This document shows, one piece after another, positions 1-9,273 of a stretch of 64,000 nucleotides of DNA. The first letter of the stretch is position 1. Each line of letters starts with the position of its first letter. Under the pieces are notes generated by a model that was not told the DNA's origin, made no database searches, and was given only the letters and a program-made list of their open reading frames with translations. The translations under genes and the position numbers were made by a program. The stretch comes from Alteribacter natronophilus (GTDB lineage: Bacteria; Bacillota; Bacilli; Bacillales; Salisediminibacteriaceae): the NCBI RefSeq assembly GCF_006007885.1, contig NZ_VCRO01000001.1:558001-622000 (forward strand). The letters run 5' to 3'.

Positions 1-1572
1 ACTGATACATACGGGGAACCCGAACTGAACAAAGCACCAGAGAAGTCCGGCATTGTGGAAGAGGAAGACGAGGAGGAAGTCATACCCGTACCTACGGCAT
101 CCCTTGCAGCAATTAGCCGGGAAAATGAGAATTACGATCTTCCGGACGCAAGCCTGCTCAATAATCCGAAAAAAACCAACCAGTCGAAAGAACATCACCT
201 TCTCTCAAAGAATGCAAGGAAACTGGAGAATACCCTTGAAAGTTTCGGAGTAAATGCAAAAGTCACGGAAGTGCATCTCGGCCCTTCTGTCACAAAATAT
301 GAAGTCTACCCCTCTGCCGGGGTTAAAGTAAGCAAAGTTGTAAATCTGTCAGATGATCTGGCACTTGCACTGGCTGCAAAGGATATCAGGATTGAAGCTC
401 CCATTCCCGGGAAGTCAGCCATCGGCATTGAAGTACCGAATCAGGAAGTGGCACTTGTTACATTAAAGGAAGTGCTGGAAGCAAAAGCAATGACCGATAC
501 AGAGAACCCGCTGGCCATCGCACTCGGCCGCAATATCTCAGGTGAGGCAGTGATCGCCGAACTAAACAAAATGCCCCACCTTCTCGTTGCAGGTGCTACA
601 GGAAGCGGGAAAAGTGTCTGTATTAACGGCATAGTCGTCAGTATCCTTATGAGAAGCAAACCCCATGAGGTGAAACTGATGATGATCGATCCAAAGATGG
701 TGGAACTGAATGTCTATAACGGCATTCCCCACCTTCTTTCACCGGTAGTGACCGATCCCAAGAAGGCCTCCCAGGCACTTAAAAAAGTCGTTTCTGAAAT
801 GGAGCGGCGCTATGAGCTGTTTGCTGATTCCGGTACAAGGAATATTGAAGGCTACAACGCCTATGTGAAAAAAGAAAACCGGTCAAGAGACGTAGAAGAT
901 CAGGCACCCTATCTGCCCTTTATCGTCGTGATTGTAGACGAGCTCGCTGATCTGATGATGGTGGCTTCCTCGGATGTAGAGGATTCCATAACCAGACTTG
1001 CGCAGATGGCACGGGCAGCCGGAATTCATCTGATTATCGCCACCCAGCGTCCTTCAGTGGACGTCATTACAGGCGTAATCAAGGCCAATATACCGTCCCG
1101 GATTGCGTTCGGTGTTTCGAGTCAGACTGATTCGAGAACGATCCTTGACAGTAACGGGGCCGAAAAGCTCCTTGGAAGGGGAGATATGCTGTTTATCCCT
1201 GTAGGCGCCTCCAAACCGACCCGGATACAGGGAGCTTTCCTGAGTGACGAGGAAGTAGAGCGGATTGTCGGCTACTGCATCGACCAGCAGAAAGCAAAAT
1301 ACGCAGAAGAGATGATTCCGCAGGAAGGGGAATCCGGTGGTGTTCAGGAAGCTGCATCCGACGATCTGTATGATGAAGCTGTAGCACTGATTACGGAAAT
1401 GCAGACAGCTTCGGTTTCCATGCTACAGCGCAGATTCAGAATCGGCTATACCCGGGCAGCCCGTCTGATCGATGAGATGGAAGTCCGGGGCGTAGTGGGG
1501 CCGTATGAAGGCAGTAAGCCCCGGGAAGTTCTTGTCAGCAAGCACAGTGACGATCAGGTGTCGAATGGCTGA
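1..1572 (+). CDS. spoIIIE: DNA translocase SpoIIIE/FtsK, C-terminal part (5' end outside window)
   Basis: The reading frame is open from the first base, so only the last 523 residues are seen. They include the end of an acidic linker, the RecA-like motor with Walker A GATGSGKS at window residues 198-205 and Walker B ending in D313-E314, and a C-terminal winged-helix gamma domain (about residues 455-523). That domain in this family reads polar DNA sequences. FtsK/SpoIIIE proteins are septal ATP-driven DNA pumps; SpoIIIE moves the chromosome into the forespore. Identity as SpoIIIE rather than the paralogue SftA rests on synteny: the next genes match those following spoIIIE in B. subtilis. The membrane segments are outside the window. 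An imperfect stem-loop followed by T-rich sequence lies at about 1577-1628. Confidence 0.9.
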   Translation, partial: TDTYGEPELNKAPEKSGIVEEEDEEEVIPVPTASLAAISRENENYDLPDASLLNNPKKTNQSKEHHLLSKNARKLENTLESFGVNAKVTEVHLGPSVTKYEVYPSAGVKVSKVVNLSDDLALALAAKDIRIEAPIPGKSAIGIEVPNQEVALVTLKEVLEAKAMTDTENPLAIALGRNISGEAVIAELNKMPHLLVAGATGSGKSVCINGIVVSILMRSKPHEVKLMMIDPKMVELNVYNGIPHLLSPVVTDPKKASQALKKVVSEMERRYELFADSGTRNIEGYNAYVKKENRSRDVEDQAPYLPFIVVIVDELADLMMVASSDVEDSITRLAQMARAAGIHLIIATQRPSVDVITGVIKANIPSRIAFGVSSQTDSRTILDSNGAEKLLGRGDMLFIPVGASKPTRIQGAFLSDEEVERIVGYCIDQQKAKYAEEMIPQEGESGGVQEAASDDLYDEAVALITEMQTASVSMLQRRFRIGYTRAARLIDEMEVRGVVGPYEGSKPREVLVSKHSDDQVSNG

Positions 1573-1626
1573 AAAGTAAGGAAGGGAGTCTCCGGCACAG
1601 TTGCCCGGGGACCTCTTCTCTTTTTT

Positions 1627-1880
1627 TAGGCTGTGTTCGTATAGAGTGTTGCTGTTGGTCACATTATTAATGGAGCGAAAGGCGGTGACTCCAGCGGGAA
1701 AAGCATCAGGTGCGAGCGTTTACAGCCTGTGATTGCTTCGAGCTGCTTCGACGCATACAGCTTCGAAGCTTACCTTGCAGAGGAAGAAGCAGAAGCACTC
1801 CCCAGGAGGCTGAAGCGATGCCCGCGGAAAGCATCCGCCTGCAGCGCAATAAAACAACAATCTATCCGAAAACAGCTTTT
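1627..1880 (+). repeat. Interspersed repeat R1, copy A (long form)
   Basis: The segment begins with GGCTGTGTTCGTATA and continues through GGAGCGAAAGGCGG, AGCGGGAAAAGCATCAGG, GAGGCTGAAGCGATGCCCGC and GGAAAGC-CGCCTGCAGCG. It ends near CCGAAAACAGCT. The same ordered blocks recur at 2858-3042, on the other strand at 6801-7056, and at 48831-49056. This copy and the 6.8 kb copy share an internal module of about 90 bases (TTGCTTCGAGCTGCTTCGACGC through GCAGAGGAAGAAGCAGAAG) that copy B lacks. Short open frames inside it are artefacts. It fills most of the gap between spoIIIE and the GntR gene. Confidence 0.75.
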
Positions 1881-2031
1881 TTTTATCAGAACGGTTTCCT
1901 TCCTAAAGACGGTGAATCTGTAAGGTGGGGAATCATATATTGTTAAGCTGGTGTACATCCTGGATTCATGGTAAAGTGACATTAGAAAATTATGTGAAAA
2001 TAGAGAAAATGGTGGTAAGGGGAGAACGTCA

Positions 2032-2751
2032 ATGATTAAGTCCGATCAGCGTCCGCTTTATCTTCAGGTGATCGATCGTATTAAAAATGATATTGAAACC
2101 GGGCACTACGAACCCGGGCAGCGTCTGCCGTCCGAATTCGAACTTTCGAGGAAACTCGGGGTAAGCAGAGCAACACTTCGTGAAGCGCTTCGTATGCTTG
2201 AAGATGAAAGCGTCATCTTAAGAAGGCACGGTGTTGGCACATTTATCAGCGAAAAGCCGATGTTTACATCAGGTATAGAAGAACTGAACAGCGTAACGGA
2301 TATGATTAAAGGAAGCCAGATGGAACCGGGCACCATTTTTCTCTCCGAGTCGGAAGCTGTGGCAACGGAAGAGGACTGCCGCATTTTCAAGGATAAGAAT
2401 CCCGGGGAAATGATTGTAATTGAGCGGGTGCGTACAGCGGACGGCCAGCCGGTTGTCTACTGTCTCGACCGGATCCCTAAAAAACTTCTTCCGGACTATT
2501 CCAACCGCAGGGAGGAATCTCTTTTTACCCAGCTGGAGGCGTCCGGCACAACAATCAGTTATGCGCACACCCAGATTGAGCCTGTAGGGTATCATGAGAA
2601 AATCTCCGGCATGCTTGAATGCAGTCCCGAAACGTCACTTCTCACGCTTAAGCAGATGCACTATGACTTTCAGGAGCGTCCGGTTCTTTATTCAATGAAT
2701 TACTTCAGGGCGGATAAATTTAAATTTCACGTCATCCGTAAACGGGTATAG
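2032..2751 (+). CDS. ymfC: GntR family transcriptional regulator (HutC/FarR type, YmfC-like)
   Basis: This 239-residue protein has an N-terminal GntR winged helix (about residues 5-75, with [18 protein letters not shown] as helix-turn-helix) and a C-terminal UTRA ligand-binding domain (about 95-235). HutC-type regulators usually repress transport or catabolic genes until a small metabolite binds; the ligand here cannot be deduced. The ATG is preceded by AAGGGGAGAA. It sits between spoIIIE and the ymfF peptidase pair exactly as ymfC does in B. subtilis. It is isolated by R1 repeats on both sides, so it is probably transcribed alone. Confidence 0.85.
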   Translation: MIKSDQRPLYLQVIDRIKNDIETGHYEPGQRLPSEFELSRKLGVSRATLREALRMLEDESVILRRHGVGTFISEKPMFTSGIEELNSVTDMIKGSQMEPGTIFLSESEAVATEEDCRIFKDKNPGEMIVIERVRTADGQPVVYCLDRIPKKLLPDYSNRREESLFTQLEASGTTISYAHTQIEPVGYHEKISGMLECSPETSLLTLKQMHYDFQERPVLYSMNYFRADKFKFHVIRKRV

Positions 2752-2857
2752 CCTGAATATCATAATCGTATTAAAAAAAGGTATCCTAATAAAGAACGCG
2801 CCGGGTCTGCTGTTTAACTTTAACGCCGGAGGATACTTTTACAATGTGTTTTAATCT

Positions 2858-3042
2858 TTAGGCTGTGTTCGTATAGATTGTTGCTATTTATCAAATTAAC
2901 TATCGAGCGAAAGGCGGCGACGCCGGCGGGAATAGCATCAGGTGAAGACCCCGCAGGGTGTTTTTCCCGAGGAGGCTGAAGCGATGCAAAGCGTCCGCCT
3001 GCAGCGGAATAAAGCAACAACCTTTCCGACTACAGCTAATCT
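2858..3042 (+). repeat. Interspersed repeat R1, copy B (short form)
   Basis: It begins AGGCTGTGTTCGTATAGATTG and carries the GAGCGAAAGGCGGCGACGCC, GCATCAGGTGAAGACCCCGC and GAGGCTGAAGCGATG blocks, ending near CCGACTACAGCT. Compared with copy A it lacks the central module of about 90 bases, and GAAGACCCCGCAGGGTG stands in its place. It ends about 25 bases before the ymfF start codon, so the ymfF leader is largely repeat-derived. A possible stem AAAAGGTATCC/GGATACTTTT (2778-2840) upstream may end the GntR transcript. Confidence 0.72.
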
Positions 3043-3067
3043 TTAAGATAAATGAGGAGGTTTCAGA

Positions 3068-4363
3068 ATGGAAGCCATTAATGTAAACGAGTTTTCGCAT
3101 GGGCCTGTAAATGTTCATGTAATAAAGTCCGATACTTACAAAACAAACACGCTCGTGCTACATATCCGTGCCGACCTGACAGAAGAGGATCATACGATGA
3201 GGGCACTGCTGCCGCAGGTGCTGCAAAGCGGTTCAAAAGACTACCCGACCCGCCAGAAAATCCGTCAGGAACTGGACGGACTCTACGGTGCCACGCTGGC
3301 TGGAGATGTTAATAAAAAAGGCGAGAATCACCTGATTTCCTTTAAGCTTGAAGTGGCTAATGAAAAATATCTGAAAGACAGCACTCCGCTTCTGGAACAG
3401 GCCTTTAAAATGATGACGTCTGTCGTGACGAACCCGCTGGCAGAAAACGGTGCGTTCAGGGAGTCGATTGTCAAAAGCGAAAAGCGGAATCTGAAGCAGC
3501 GTATTCAGAGTGTATACGATGATAAGATCCGCTACGCAAATATGCGCTTAAACGAGGAAATGTGCAAAGATGAGCCTTACGGGCTTTTTGTATACGGCAA
3601 TGAAGACCAGCTCGATTCGATTACCCCTGAAGAGCTGTATGCCTACTATGAAAGAGTAATGAAGGAAGATCTCTTCGATCTGTATGTGGTGGGCGATGTG
3701 GAGACCGATGAGATTAAACGCCTTGTGGAAGGGAACTTCTCTTTACCCGGAAGTGAACGGAGGAAGGAAAAGACCCCGTCCACAGCATCCGCTCAAGAGG
3801 AAGCTGATGAGAACGAGATCTTTGAGGAACAGGATCTGAGCCAGGGCAAACTTCATCTCGGTTACCGTACGAATGTAACCTACCAGGACGACGACTATTT
3901 TGCTCTCCAGCTGTTTAACGGTTTATTCGGCGGATTCTCACACTCCAAGCTGTTTATCAATGTTCGCGAAAAAGCAAGCCTCGCCTATTATGCAGCGTCA
4001 CGGGTGGAGAGCCACAAAGGCCTACTTATGGTCATGTCGGGAATTGAGACTTCCAATTACGAAAAAGCAGTTACGATTATCCGGGAACAGATGGAAGCCA
4101 TGAAAAACGGCGATTTTGAAGAGGAGCAGCTTGAGCAGACGAAATCAGTGCTTAAAAACCAGCTCCTTGAAACAATGGATGCTCCGCGGGGTCTTGTTGA
4201 ACTTCTTTATCACAATGAACTTGGTCAGAGGAACAGAAAGCTTGATGAATGGATTCCGGGCATTGAAAAGGTTACAAAAGAAGATGTTATCCGTGTTGCC
4301 GGTCAGGCGAAGCTGGATACAATTTACTTCCTGAAAGGAATGGAGGGTGGTTCAGATGAATAA
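3068..4363 (+). CDS. ymfF: M16-family insulinase-like protein YmfF (probably non-catalytic partner)
   Basis: This 431-residue protein has the two-domain M16 peptidase layout. The zinc-binding HxxEH motif of active M16 enzymes is absent from its N-terminal half; its partner encoded next (YmfH) has it. M16 peptidases often work as pairs of one active and one inactive half. YmfF has been linked in Bacillus to the unusual aminopentanol modification of elongation factor P. The ATG has a strong AGGAGG site at the end of repeat copy B. The 3' end overlaps the start of ymfH by eight bases, which implies translational coupling. Confidence 0.88.
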   Translation: MEAINVNEFSHGPVNVHVIKSDTYKTNTLVLHIRADLTEEDHTMRALLPQVLQSGSKDYPTRQKIRQELDGLYGATLAGDVNKKGENHLISFKLEVANEKYLKDSTPLLEQAFKMMTSVVTNPLAENGAFRESIVKSEKRNLKQRIQSVYDDKIRYANMRLNEEMCKDEPYGLFVYGNEDQLDSITPEELYAYYERVMKEDLFDLYVVGDVETDEIKRLVEGNFSLPGSERRKEKTPSTASAQEEADENEIFEEQDLSQGKLHLGYRTNVTYQDDDYFALQLFNGLFGGFSHSKLFINVREKASLAYYAASRVESHKGLLMVMSGIETSNYEKAVTIIREQMEAMKNGDFEEEQLEQTKSVLKNQLLETMDAPRGLVELLYHNELGQRNRKLDEWIPGIEKVTKEDVIRVAGQAKLDTIYFLKGMEGGSDE

Positions 4364-5651
4364 ACAGACTTTTGATCAGCTCAAAGAAACGCTGTATTAC
4401 GAACAGCTCGACAACGGCCTGGACGTATACATCCTGCCAAAACCCGGCTTCAATAAGACGTTTGCCACCTTTACAACCAAATACGGCTCAATCGATAACC
4501 ACTTTATTCCCCTTCAGGAAAAGGAAGCTGTAAAGGTTCCCGACGGAATTGCCCATTTTCTTGAGCACAAGCTGTTTGAGGATGAAGACGGGGACGTTTT
4601 CCAGCAGTTCAGCAAACAGGGTGCTTCTGCGAATGCCTTTACAAGCTTCACAAGAACGGCGTACCTGTTTTCGAGTACTTCAAACGTAAAGGAAAACCTG
4701 ACTACGCTTCTTAACTTTGTACAGAAGCCTTATTTTACGGAAGAAAGTGTGGAAAAGGAAAAGGGCATCATCGGTCAGGAAATTAAAATGTACGATGACA
4801 ATCCTGACTGGCGGGGATACTTCGGGCTGATCGGTAATCTTTACGAGTACCACCCCGTAAAAATCGATATTGCCGGCACAGTGGACTCCATCAATAAAGT
4901 AACGAAGGATCTCCTCTATACCTGCTATGAAACATTCTATCACCCAAACAATATGCTTTTATTTATTGTAGGAAATGTGGATGCAGAAGAGATGATGTCG
5001 CTCGTCAAGGAAAACCAGGCCGGAAAGGAATTCGCTGAACCTGAGCGAATTCAGCGTTTCTTTGAAGCAGAGCCACCTGAAGTGGACCAGCCTGAGCAGA
5101 CCATACCGATGAACGTCAAAACCGGAAAGTGTCTGACCGGGTTCAAGGACCGTTCTCCGGACCGTCAGGGTGAAGACCTGCTGCGTCATGAGCTTGCCAT
5201 TAACATTCTTCTGGAAATGATGTTCGGCCAGAGTTCCAGCAACTATGAAACCCTTTATGAAGAGGGTCTGATCGATGATACTTTCTCGTTTGACTACTCC
5301 GGTGAACTCGGTTTCGGTTTTTCCGTGATCGGCGGGGATACGTCCGAACCTGATAAGCTCGCGGACCGCATTAAGGAAATGGTGGCTGAATTTACGTCAG
5401 GTACACTCGACGAACAGGCTGTTGAATCGGTAAGGAAAAAGAAAATCGGGTTTTTCCTGCGATCCCTGAATTCACCTGAATACATCGCCAATCAGTTTAC
5501 CCGTTACGAATTTAATGACATGAACCTGTTTGACGTGATTCCGGTTCTTGAATCCATTACAGTTGAGGATCTGCAGGAGGCCATGGCTGAGCATTTCAGA
5601 ACGGACGGTCAGTTCAGCAAATGTCTTGTTAAACCGAAAGGAGGAGCATAA
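4356..5651 (+). CDS. ymfH: M16-family zinc peptidase YmfH
   Basis: This 431-residue M16 peptidase carries the inverted zinc motif HFLEH at residues 67-71, with the glutamate as general base. It is the likely active half of a YmfF-YmfH pair. I chose ATG at 4356 rather than the in-frame GTG at 4347, because that GTG lies inside the ribosome-binding site GGAGGGTGG. The gene overlaps ymfF by eight bases and abuts ymfI directly (stop at 5649-5651, next start at 5652), so ymfF-ymfH-ymfI form a coupled operon. Confidence 0.9.
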   Translation: MNKQTFDQLKETLYYEQLDNGLDVYILPKPGFNKTFATFTTKYGSIDNHFIPLQEKEAVKVPDGIAHFLEHKLFEDEDGDVFQQFSKQGASANAFTSFTRTAYLFSSTSNVKENLTTLLNFVQKPYFTEESVEKEKGIIGQEIKMYDDNPDWRGYFGLIGNLYEYHPVKIDIAGTVDSINKVTKDLLYTCYETFYHPNNMLLFIVGNVDAEEMMSLVKENQAGKEFAEPERIQRFFEAEPPEVDQPEQTIPMNVKTGKCLTGFKDRSPDRQGEDLLRHELAINILLEMMFGQSSSNYETLYEEGLIDDTFSFDYSGELGFGFSVIGGDTSEPDKLADRIKEMVAEFTSGTLDEQAVESVRKKKIGFFLRSLNSPEYIANQFTRYEFNDMNLFDVIPVLESITVEDLQEAMAEHFRTDGQFSKCLVKPKGGA

Positions 5652-6380
5652 TTGGCTCCTACAGCTTTGATTACCGGGGCGAGCGGCTCAATAGGAAGAG
5701 CCGCCGCCCTTCGTCTTGGGGCGGACGGGTACAGGCTTGTTCTCCACTATAACCGTAACCTGGAGGCGGTAAGGGAACTCCTGGTCAGTCTGGAGAAGGC
5801 AGGGTGCACGGATGTACATACCATTCAGGCCGATCTTGCTGCAGCAGGAGGAGTGCAGCGCCTTATTTCGGGAACCGGTGGAGAGGTGGATGTACTTGTT
5901 CATAACAGCGGTAAAAGCTACACAGGTCTGGTACAGGATTTTACGGCTGGAGATACCGAACAGGCATTCAGGCTCGGACTTGGCGCACCTTATGAAATTA
6001 CCAACGGACTCCTTCCTGGTATGCTTGCAAAAAAGAAGGGGAAAATTATTGTCATCTCGTCCATCTGGGGCCTTACCGGGGCTTCGTGTGAAGTACTGTA
6101 CTCCATGATCAAAGGCGGCCTTAACGCCTATGTAAAAGCACTTGCCAAGGAGCTTGGCCCTTCGGGGATTCAGGTGAATGCCGTTGCACCGGGACTGATT
6201 GATACACCGATGAATGAACATATGAATGATGCTGAACGAGAAGCACTGCTGGAGGAAATTCCCGCAGGACGGCCGGGAACCCCTGAAGATGTGGCAGAGG
6301 CGGTGGCGTATCTGGCATCACCGGCTTCGGATTACGTGAGCGGGCAGATTCTGTCAGTTAACGGCGCCTGGCACTGCTGA
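5652..6380 (+). CDS. ymfI: SDR-family oxidoreductase YmfI (FabG-like, EF-P modification)
   Basis: This 242-residue classical short-chain dehydrogenase has the nucleotide motif TGASGSIG (residues 8-15), the NSG variant of NAG near 85-87, an active-site serine around 136-137 and YxxxK at Y150/K154. In B. subtilis YmfI reduces the 5-aminopentanone group on EF-P to 5-aminopentanol; the same role is inferred here from synteny with ymfF-ymfH. Translation starts at TTG 5652, directly after the ymfH stop, with AAAGGAGGAGC as ribosome-binding site. A FabG-type fatty acid role cannot be excluded from sequence alone. Confidence 0.88.
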   Translation: MAPTALITGASGSIGRAAALRLGADGYRLVLHYNRNLEAVRELLVSLEKAGCTDVHTIQADLAAAGGVQRLISGTGGEVDVLVHNSGKSYTGLVQDFTAGDTEQAFRLGLGAPYEITNGLLPGMLAKKKGKIIVISSIWGLTGASCEVLYSMIKGGLNAYVKALAKELGPSGIQVNAVAPGLIDTPMNEHMNDAEREALLEEIPAGRPGTPEDVAEAVAYLASPASDYVSGQILSVNGAWHC

Positions 6381-6508
6381 GTACTGAGACACAGCCGGAC
6401 AGGCTTCAACTTTGTAAAGCCGGCAGGAGAAAAACTTTCCTTCTTATGCATAGTTCCCTTTCATATTGAGAAACTAATGGAGAACTACACCAAAAGGGAG
6501 GGTACACC

Positions 6509-6757
6509 ATGAGTGTATTGGACAACTGGGAACAGTGGAAACATTTCCTCGGCGATCGTCTTGATCAGGGGAAACAGGAAGGTATGAACGATCAGGTCGT
6601 ATCTGACGTGGCATACCAGGTAGGCGAATACCTTGCTGAGCAGGTGGAGCCGAAAAATGAACAGGAAGCCGTTCTTGCCGACATGTGGAAAGTGGCAAAC
6701 GAAGAAGAACAGCACGCCATTGCGAACATGATGGTAAAGCTGGTGCAGGGAAAATAA
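6509..6757 (+). CDS. ymfJ: DUF3243 family protein YmfJ
   Basis: This small 82-residue, mostly helical, acidic and glutamine-rich cytosolic protein has no signal or membrane segment. The order ymfI-ymfJ-ymfK and the length match the B. subtilis DUF3243 protein YmfJ, whose function is unknown. The ATG is preceded by AAAGGGAGGG. A clear terminator follows within 10 bases of the stop, so this gene ends the ymfF operon or is transcribed separately from ymfK. Confidence 0.85.
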   Translation: MSVLDNWEQWKHFLGDRLDQGKQEGMNDQVVSDVAYQVGEYLAEQVEPKNEQEAVLADMWKVANEEEQHAIANMMVKLVQGK

Positions 6758-6765
6758 CCGTAAAC

Positions 6766-6796
6766 AAAAGTGCTGCGTGCCGCGGCACTTTTTTTA
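6766..6796 (+). terminator. Rho-independent terminator after ymfJ
   Basis: An AAAAGTGC-TGCG stem pairs with CGCG-GCACTTTT across a three-base loop and is followed by seven T residues. Confidence 0.85.
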
Positions 6797-6800
6797 CGTA

Positions 6801-7056
6801 AAAGATGTTTTCGGAAAGATTGTTGTTTTATTCCGCTGCAGGCGGACGCTTTCCGCGGGCATCGCTTCAGCGAGCCGGAGAAGTCCTTCTGCTTCTTCCT
6901 CTGCAAGTTAATCTACGAGGCTGTATGCGTCGAAGCAGCTCGAAGCAATTACAGGATGTAACGCTCGCAGCTGATGCTGTTCCCGCCGGCGTCGCCGCCT
7001 TTCGCTGCATAAGTAATTTGGTCAATAACAACAATCCATACGTACACAGCCTCCGT
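6801..7056 (-). repeat. Interspersed repeat R1, copy C (long form, inverted)
   Basis: Read on the minus strand this is the same block order as copy A: GGCTGTGTACGTATGG at the start, AGCGAAAGGCGGCGACGCC, the central CTTCGAGCTGCTTCGACGC and GCAGAGGAAGAAGCAGAAG module, CGATGCCCGCGGAAAGCG, CGCCTGCAGCGG, and CGAAAACA at the end. It occupies most of the ymfJ-ymfK gap. After it, AAAAGCCCC at about 7056-7065 pairs with GGGGCTTTT near 7126-7134, a long-range stem of unknown meaning. Confidence 0.74.
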
Positions 7057-7229
7057 AAAAGCCCCCTGACATACATGCCGAAAAACTCAAGGCGGCACTG
7101 ACCATGAAGACTGAGGCAAAATACAGGGGCTTTTCCATGATTTCTCTTTAAAACGATTTGAAAATACTTTATGATAGAAAAAGGAATCTGACGAGTTTTG
7201 ACGAATCCCTTTCCGGAAAGGAGTTCTTT

Positions 7230-8003
7230 ATGGATAAAAAGGAATGGTACCTTGAATATCAGATACATGAGAACCGTCCTGGACTTCTTGGTGAAATAGC
7301 TTCCCTTCTCGGTATGCTGAGAATTAATATTGTTACAATCAACGGTGTGGAGCACAGAAGAAGAGGTATGCTCATCCGGAGTGAAAGTGACGAAGCGATT
7401 GAGCGCCTCAAGTTTATACTTGAGACGATGGATATAATTACACTTAGAAAGATCAGGGAACCCAAACTCAGGGACCGTCTGGCTGTAAGACACGGCCGCT
7501 ATATTGAGCGTGATGAGGATGAGAAGAAAACATTCCGCTTTGTAAGAGACGAGCTTGGAGTTCTGGTGGATTTTATGGCAGAACTTTTTAAAAAAGACGG
7601 ACATCGCCTCATAGGAATCAGGGGCATGCCGCGGGTCGGGAAAACGGAATCAGTCGTTGCTGCGAGTGTGTGTGCAAGTAAAAGGTGGTCATTTCTTTCC
7701 TCCACTCTGCTCAGACAGACGATCCGCAGCCAGCTTGCTGATGATGAATTTTCGGAAAATCATATTTATATTATTGACGGGATCGTTTCAACGATGAGGG
7801 CATCCGAGAAACACAGAATGCTTGTGTCGGAGATCATGAGGCTCCCTGCCACAAAAGTTGTTGAGCATCCGGATATCTTTATCCGTGAAACGGAGTATTC
7901 ACTCGATGATTTTGATTATATTATTGAACTGAGAAGCGATGAATCGGAAGAAATTACATACGAAGCTGTAGACTCAGGTTTTTCATCCTTCGATATCAGC
8001 TAG
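7230..8003 (+). CDS. ymfK: DUF3388 protein YmfK, ACT-like domain plus P-loop-like motif
   Basis: This 257-residue protein begins with an ACT-like segment (LEYQIHENRPGLLGEIASLL, about residues 6-80). It then has a domain with a Walker-A-like GMPRVGKTES near residue 131. It corresponds to B. subtilis YmfK (DUF3388), function unknown. I chose the ATG at 7230, six bases after AAAGGAG, in place of an upstream in-frame ATG at 7158 with no such site. It precedes rodZ by 17 bases. The combination suggests a ligand-sensing nucleotide-binding protein, but this is inference. Confidence 0.83.
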   Translation: MDKKEWYLEYQIHENRPGLLGEIASLLGMLRINIVTINGVEHRRRGMLIRSESDEAIERLKFILETMDIITLRKIREPKLRDRLAVRHGRYIERDEDEKKTFRFVRDELGVLVDFMAELFKKDGHRLIGIRGMPRVGKTESVVAASVCASKRWSFLSSTLLRQTIRSQLADDEFSENHIYIIDGIVSTMRASEKHRMLVSEIMRLPATKVVEHPDIFIRETEYSLDDFDYIIELRSDESEEITYEAVDSGFSSFDIS

Positions 8004-8020
8004 TTTGGAAGGTGTTAGCA

Positions 8021-8914
8021 TTGTCAGAATTAGGTGTACGTTTAAAGTCGGCCAGGGAAGAACAGAATCTTTCGCTTGAGGAGCTTCAGGTAAAGACGAA
8101 AATTCAGAAACGCTATCTGGCTGCAATCGAGGAAGGGGATTTCAGCCGGCTTCCTGGCGAGTTTTATGCCAGGGCTTTTGTAAAAAGCTATGCAGAAGCA
8201 GTTGGGCTGGATCCTGAACTTCTTTTGGAGGAGCACAGCGACGAACTGCCGGCTAAACGGGGGGAACAGGCGAACCTTCCTCCTCGTGTAAGCCGGAAAA
8301 AAGAAAACAGCCGGAAAAAACCGGTGAAAAAAAGCACGGGCAGAGTTTCATCCCTGCTTAACACGTTAATTATTGCAGTTATAGTACTTATACTTCTTGG
8401 TGCTGCATTATTTTTCTTCCAGAGTCAGGCCCGCGATGACGCTGTTCAGCGTGAAAACTCAGGCGGTGACTTCGATGACAGTGCAGCCGTGACAGACTCC
8501 GGGCAGACAGACGAAGACGAAGCCGCTGATGAGGATCAGCAGGAGGAAGAAGCGGACGAGGAGGAGCCGGTGGAGGAGGAAGCACCGGAGCAGGAGATTT
8601 CTGTAGAGGATATCAGTGGTTATAATTCCACGCTTACACTGTCAGACACAGACACTTTTGAGTTCCGTGCAGAAGTGAATGACAGGACGTGGGTTGATAT
8701 TGTTGATACTGAGGGTGGAACACTGGCTGGGGAGAATTTTGACGCCGGTACCGTACTGGAGTACGACTTCTCCGAGGAGGAGGAAGTAAGGGTTAACATA
8801 GGGCATGCACCGGGGGTCGATGTTTTTATCAATGATGAACCGTTGGATTACCCTATCGATTTTGACGATCATACCCATCAGAGACTGATCATTCAGTTTA
8901 ATCCAGGCGAATAA
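8021..8914 (+). CDS. rodZ: Cytoskeletal protein RodZ/YmfM
   Basis: This 297-residue protein has an N-terminal helix-turn-helix of the HTH_25 type (residues 1-75), a basic linker, one transmembrane helix (about 110-135), an extracellular tract of about 45 residues that is nearly all Asp/Glu, and a C-terminal DUF4115 beta domain. RodZ links MreB to the cell-wall elongation machinery. I prefer TTG at 8021, spaced correctly from GGAAGGTG; a GTG at 8012 lies within that site. The extreme acidity of the outside segment resembles surface proteins of salt- or alkali-adapted bacilli. A terminator follows directly. Confidence 0.88.
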   Translation: MSELGVRLKSAREEQNLSLEELQVKTKIQKRYLAAIEEGDFSRLPGEFYARAFVKSYAEAVGLDPELLLEEHSDELPAKRGEQANLPPRVSRKKENSRKKPVKKSTGRVSSLLNTLIIAVIVLILLGAALFFFQSQARDDAVQRENSGGDFDDSAAVTDSGQTDEDEAADEDQQEEEADEEEPVEEEAPEQEISVEDISGYNSTLTLSDTDTFEFRAEVNDRTWVDIVDTEGGTLAGENFDAGTVLEYDFSEEEEVRVNIGHAPGVDVFINDEPLDYPIDFDDHTHQRLIIQFNPGE

Positions 8915-8922
8915 TGCCATTC

Positions 8923-8961
8923 AGTTCCGGAAAACAGATGATGTCTTCCGGAACTTTTTTA
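8923..8961 (+). terminator. Rho-independent terminator after rodZ
   Basis: The stem AGTTCCGGAA / TTCCGGAACT is followed by TTTTTT. Confidence 0.85.
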
Positions 8962-8990
8962 GCGGCTGCCGCCTTAAGGACGCTTATTCG

Positions 8991-9162
8991 AGGTTGCCAC
9001 GTCAGGTGAAAATCGCACCTTGAGGTTTTAAAGGGAGCAGCGGCTTCGCCCGATCCGGTCATACCGGGAGTGCACCGGTATGACTGGAAGACCGGGGATC
9101 GGCTCCGCACGCCGCTTCGAGGTTGCCACGTCAGGTGAAAATCGCACCTGACGTGGCAACCT
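8991..9162. repeat. 172-bp element with 18-bp terminal inverted repeats and a perfect internal hairpin
   Basis: The left end AGGTTGCCACGTCAGGTG (8991-9008) is the exact complement of the right end CACCTGACGTGGCAACCT (9145-9162). The same 18 bases also occur at 9120-9137, giving a perfect 18-bp stem with a 7-base loop at 9120-9162, and a direct repeat of about 30 bases with the left end. Between them lies a second hairpin, GTCATACCGG/CCGGTATGAC (9058-9084), inside a longer imperfect palindrome (about 9037-9117). No open frame of note is present. It sits between the rodZ terminator and the pgsA start and looks like a non-autonomous mobile or structural element. Confidence 0.8.
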
Positions 9163-9273
9163 CTCGCAATTGGTGGTTGAGTCTGGTAAAATTGACAAAG
9201 ATGCTTATAGCCTGAACGGCCGGGACTTAAGCGGGAATTACCGCTTATGATTTGACGCATAAGGAGGCCCAAC

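Noticed and set aside
6867-7604. 245-codon minus-strand open frame across repeat R1 copy C and ymfK
   Set aside because: It runs through a repeat and antisense to ymfK; the composition is not protein-like and no start signal is present.
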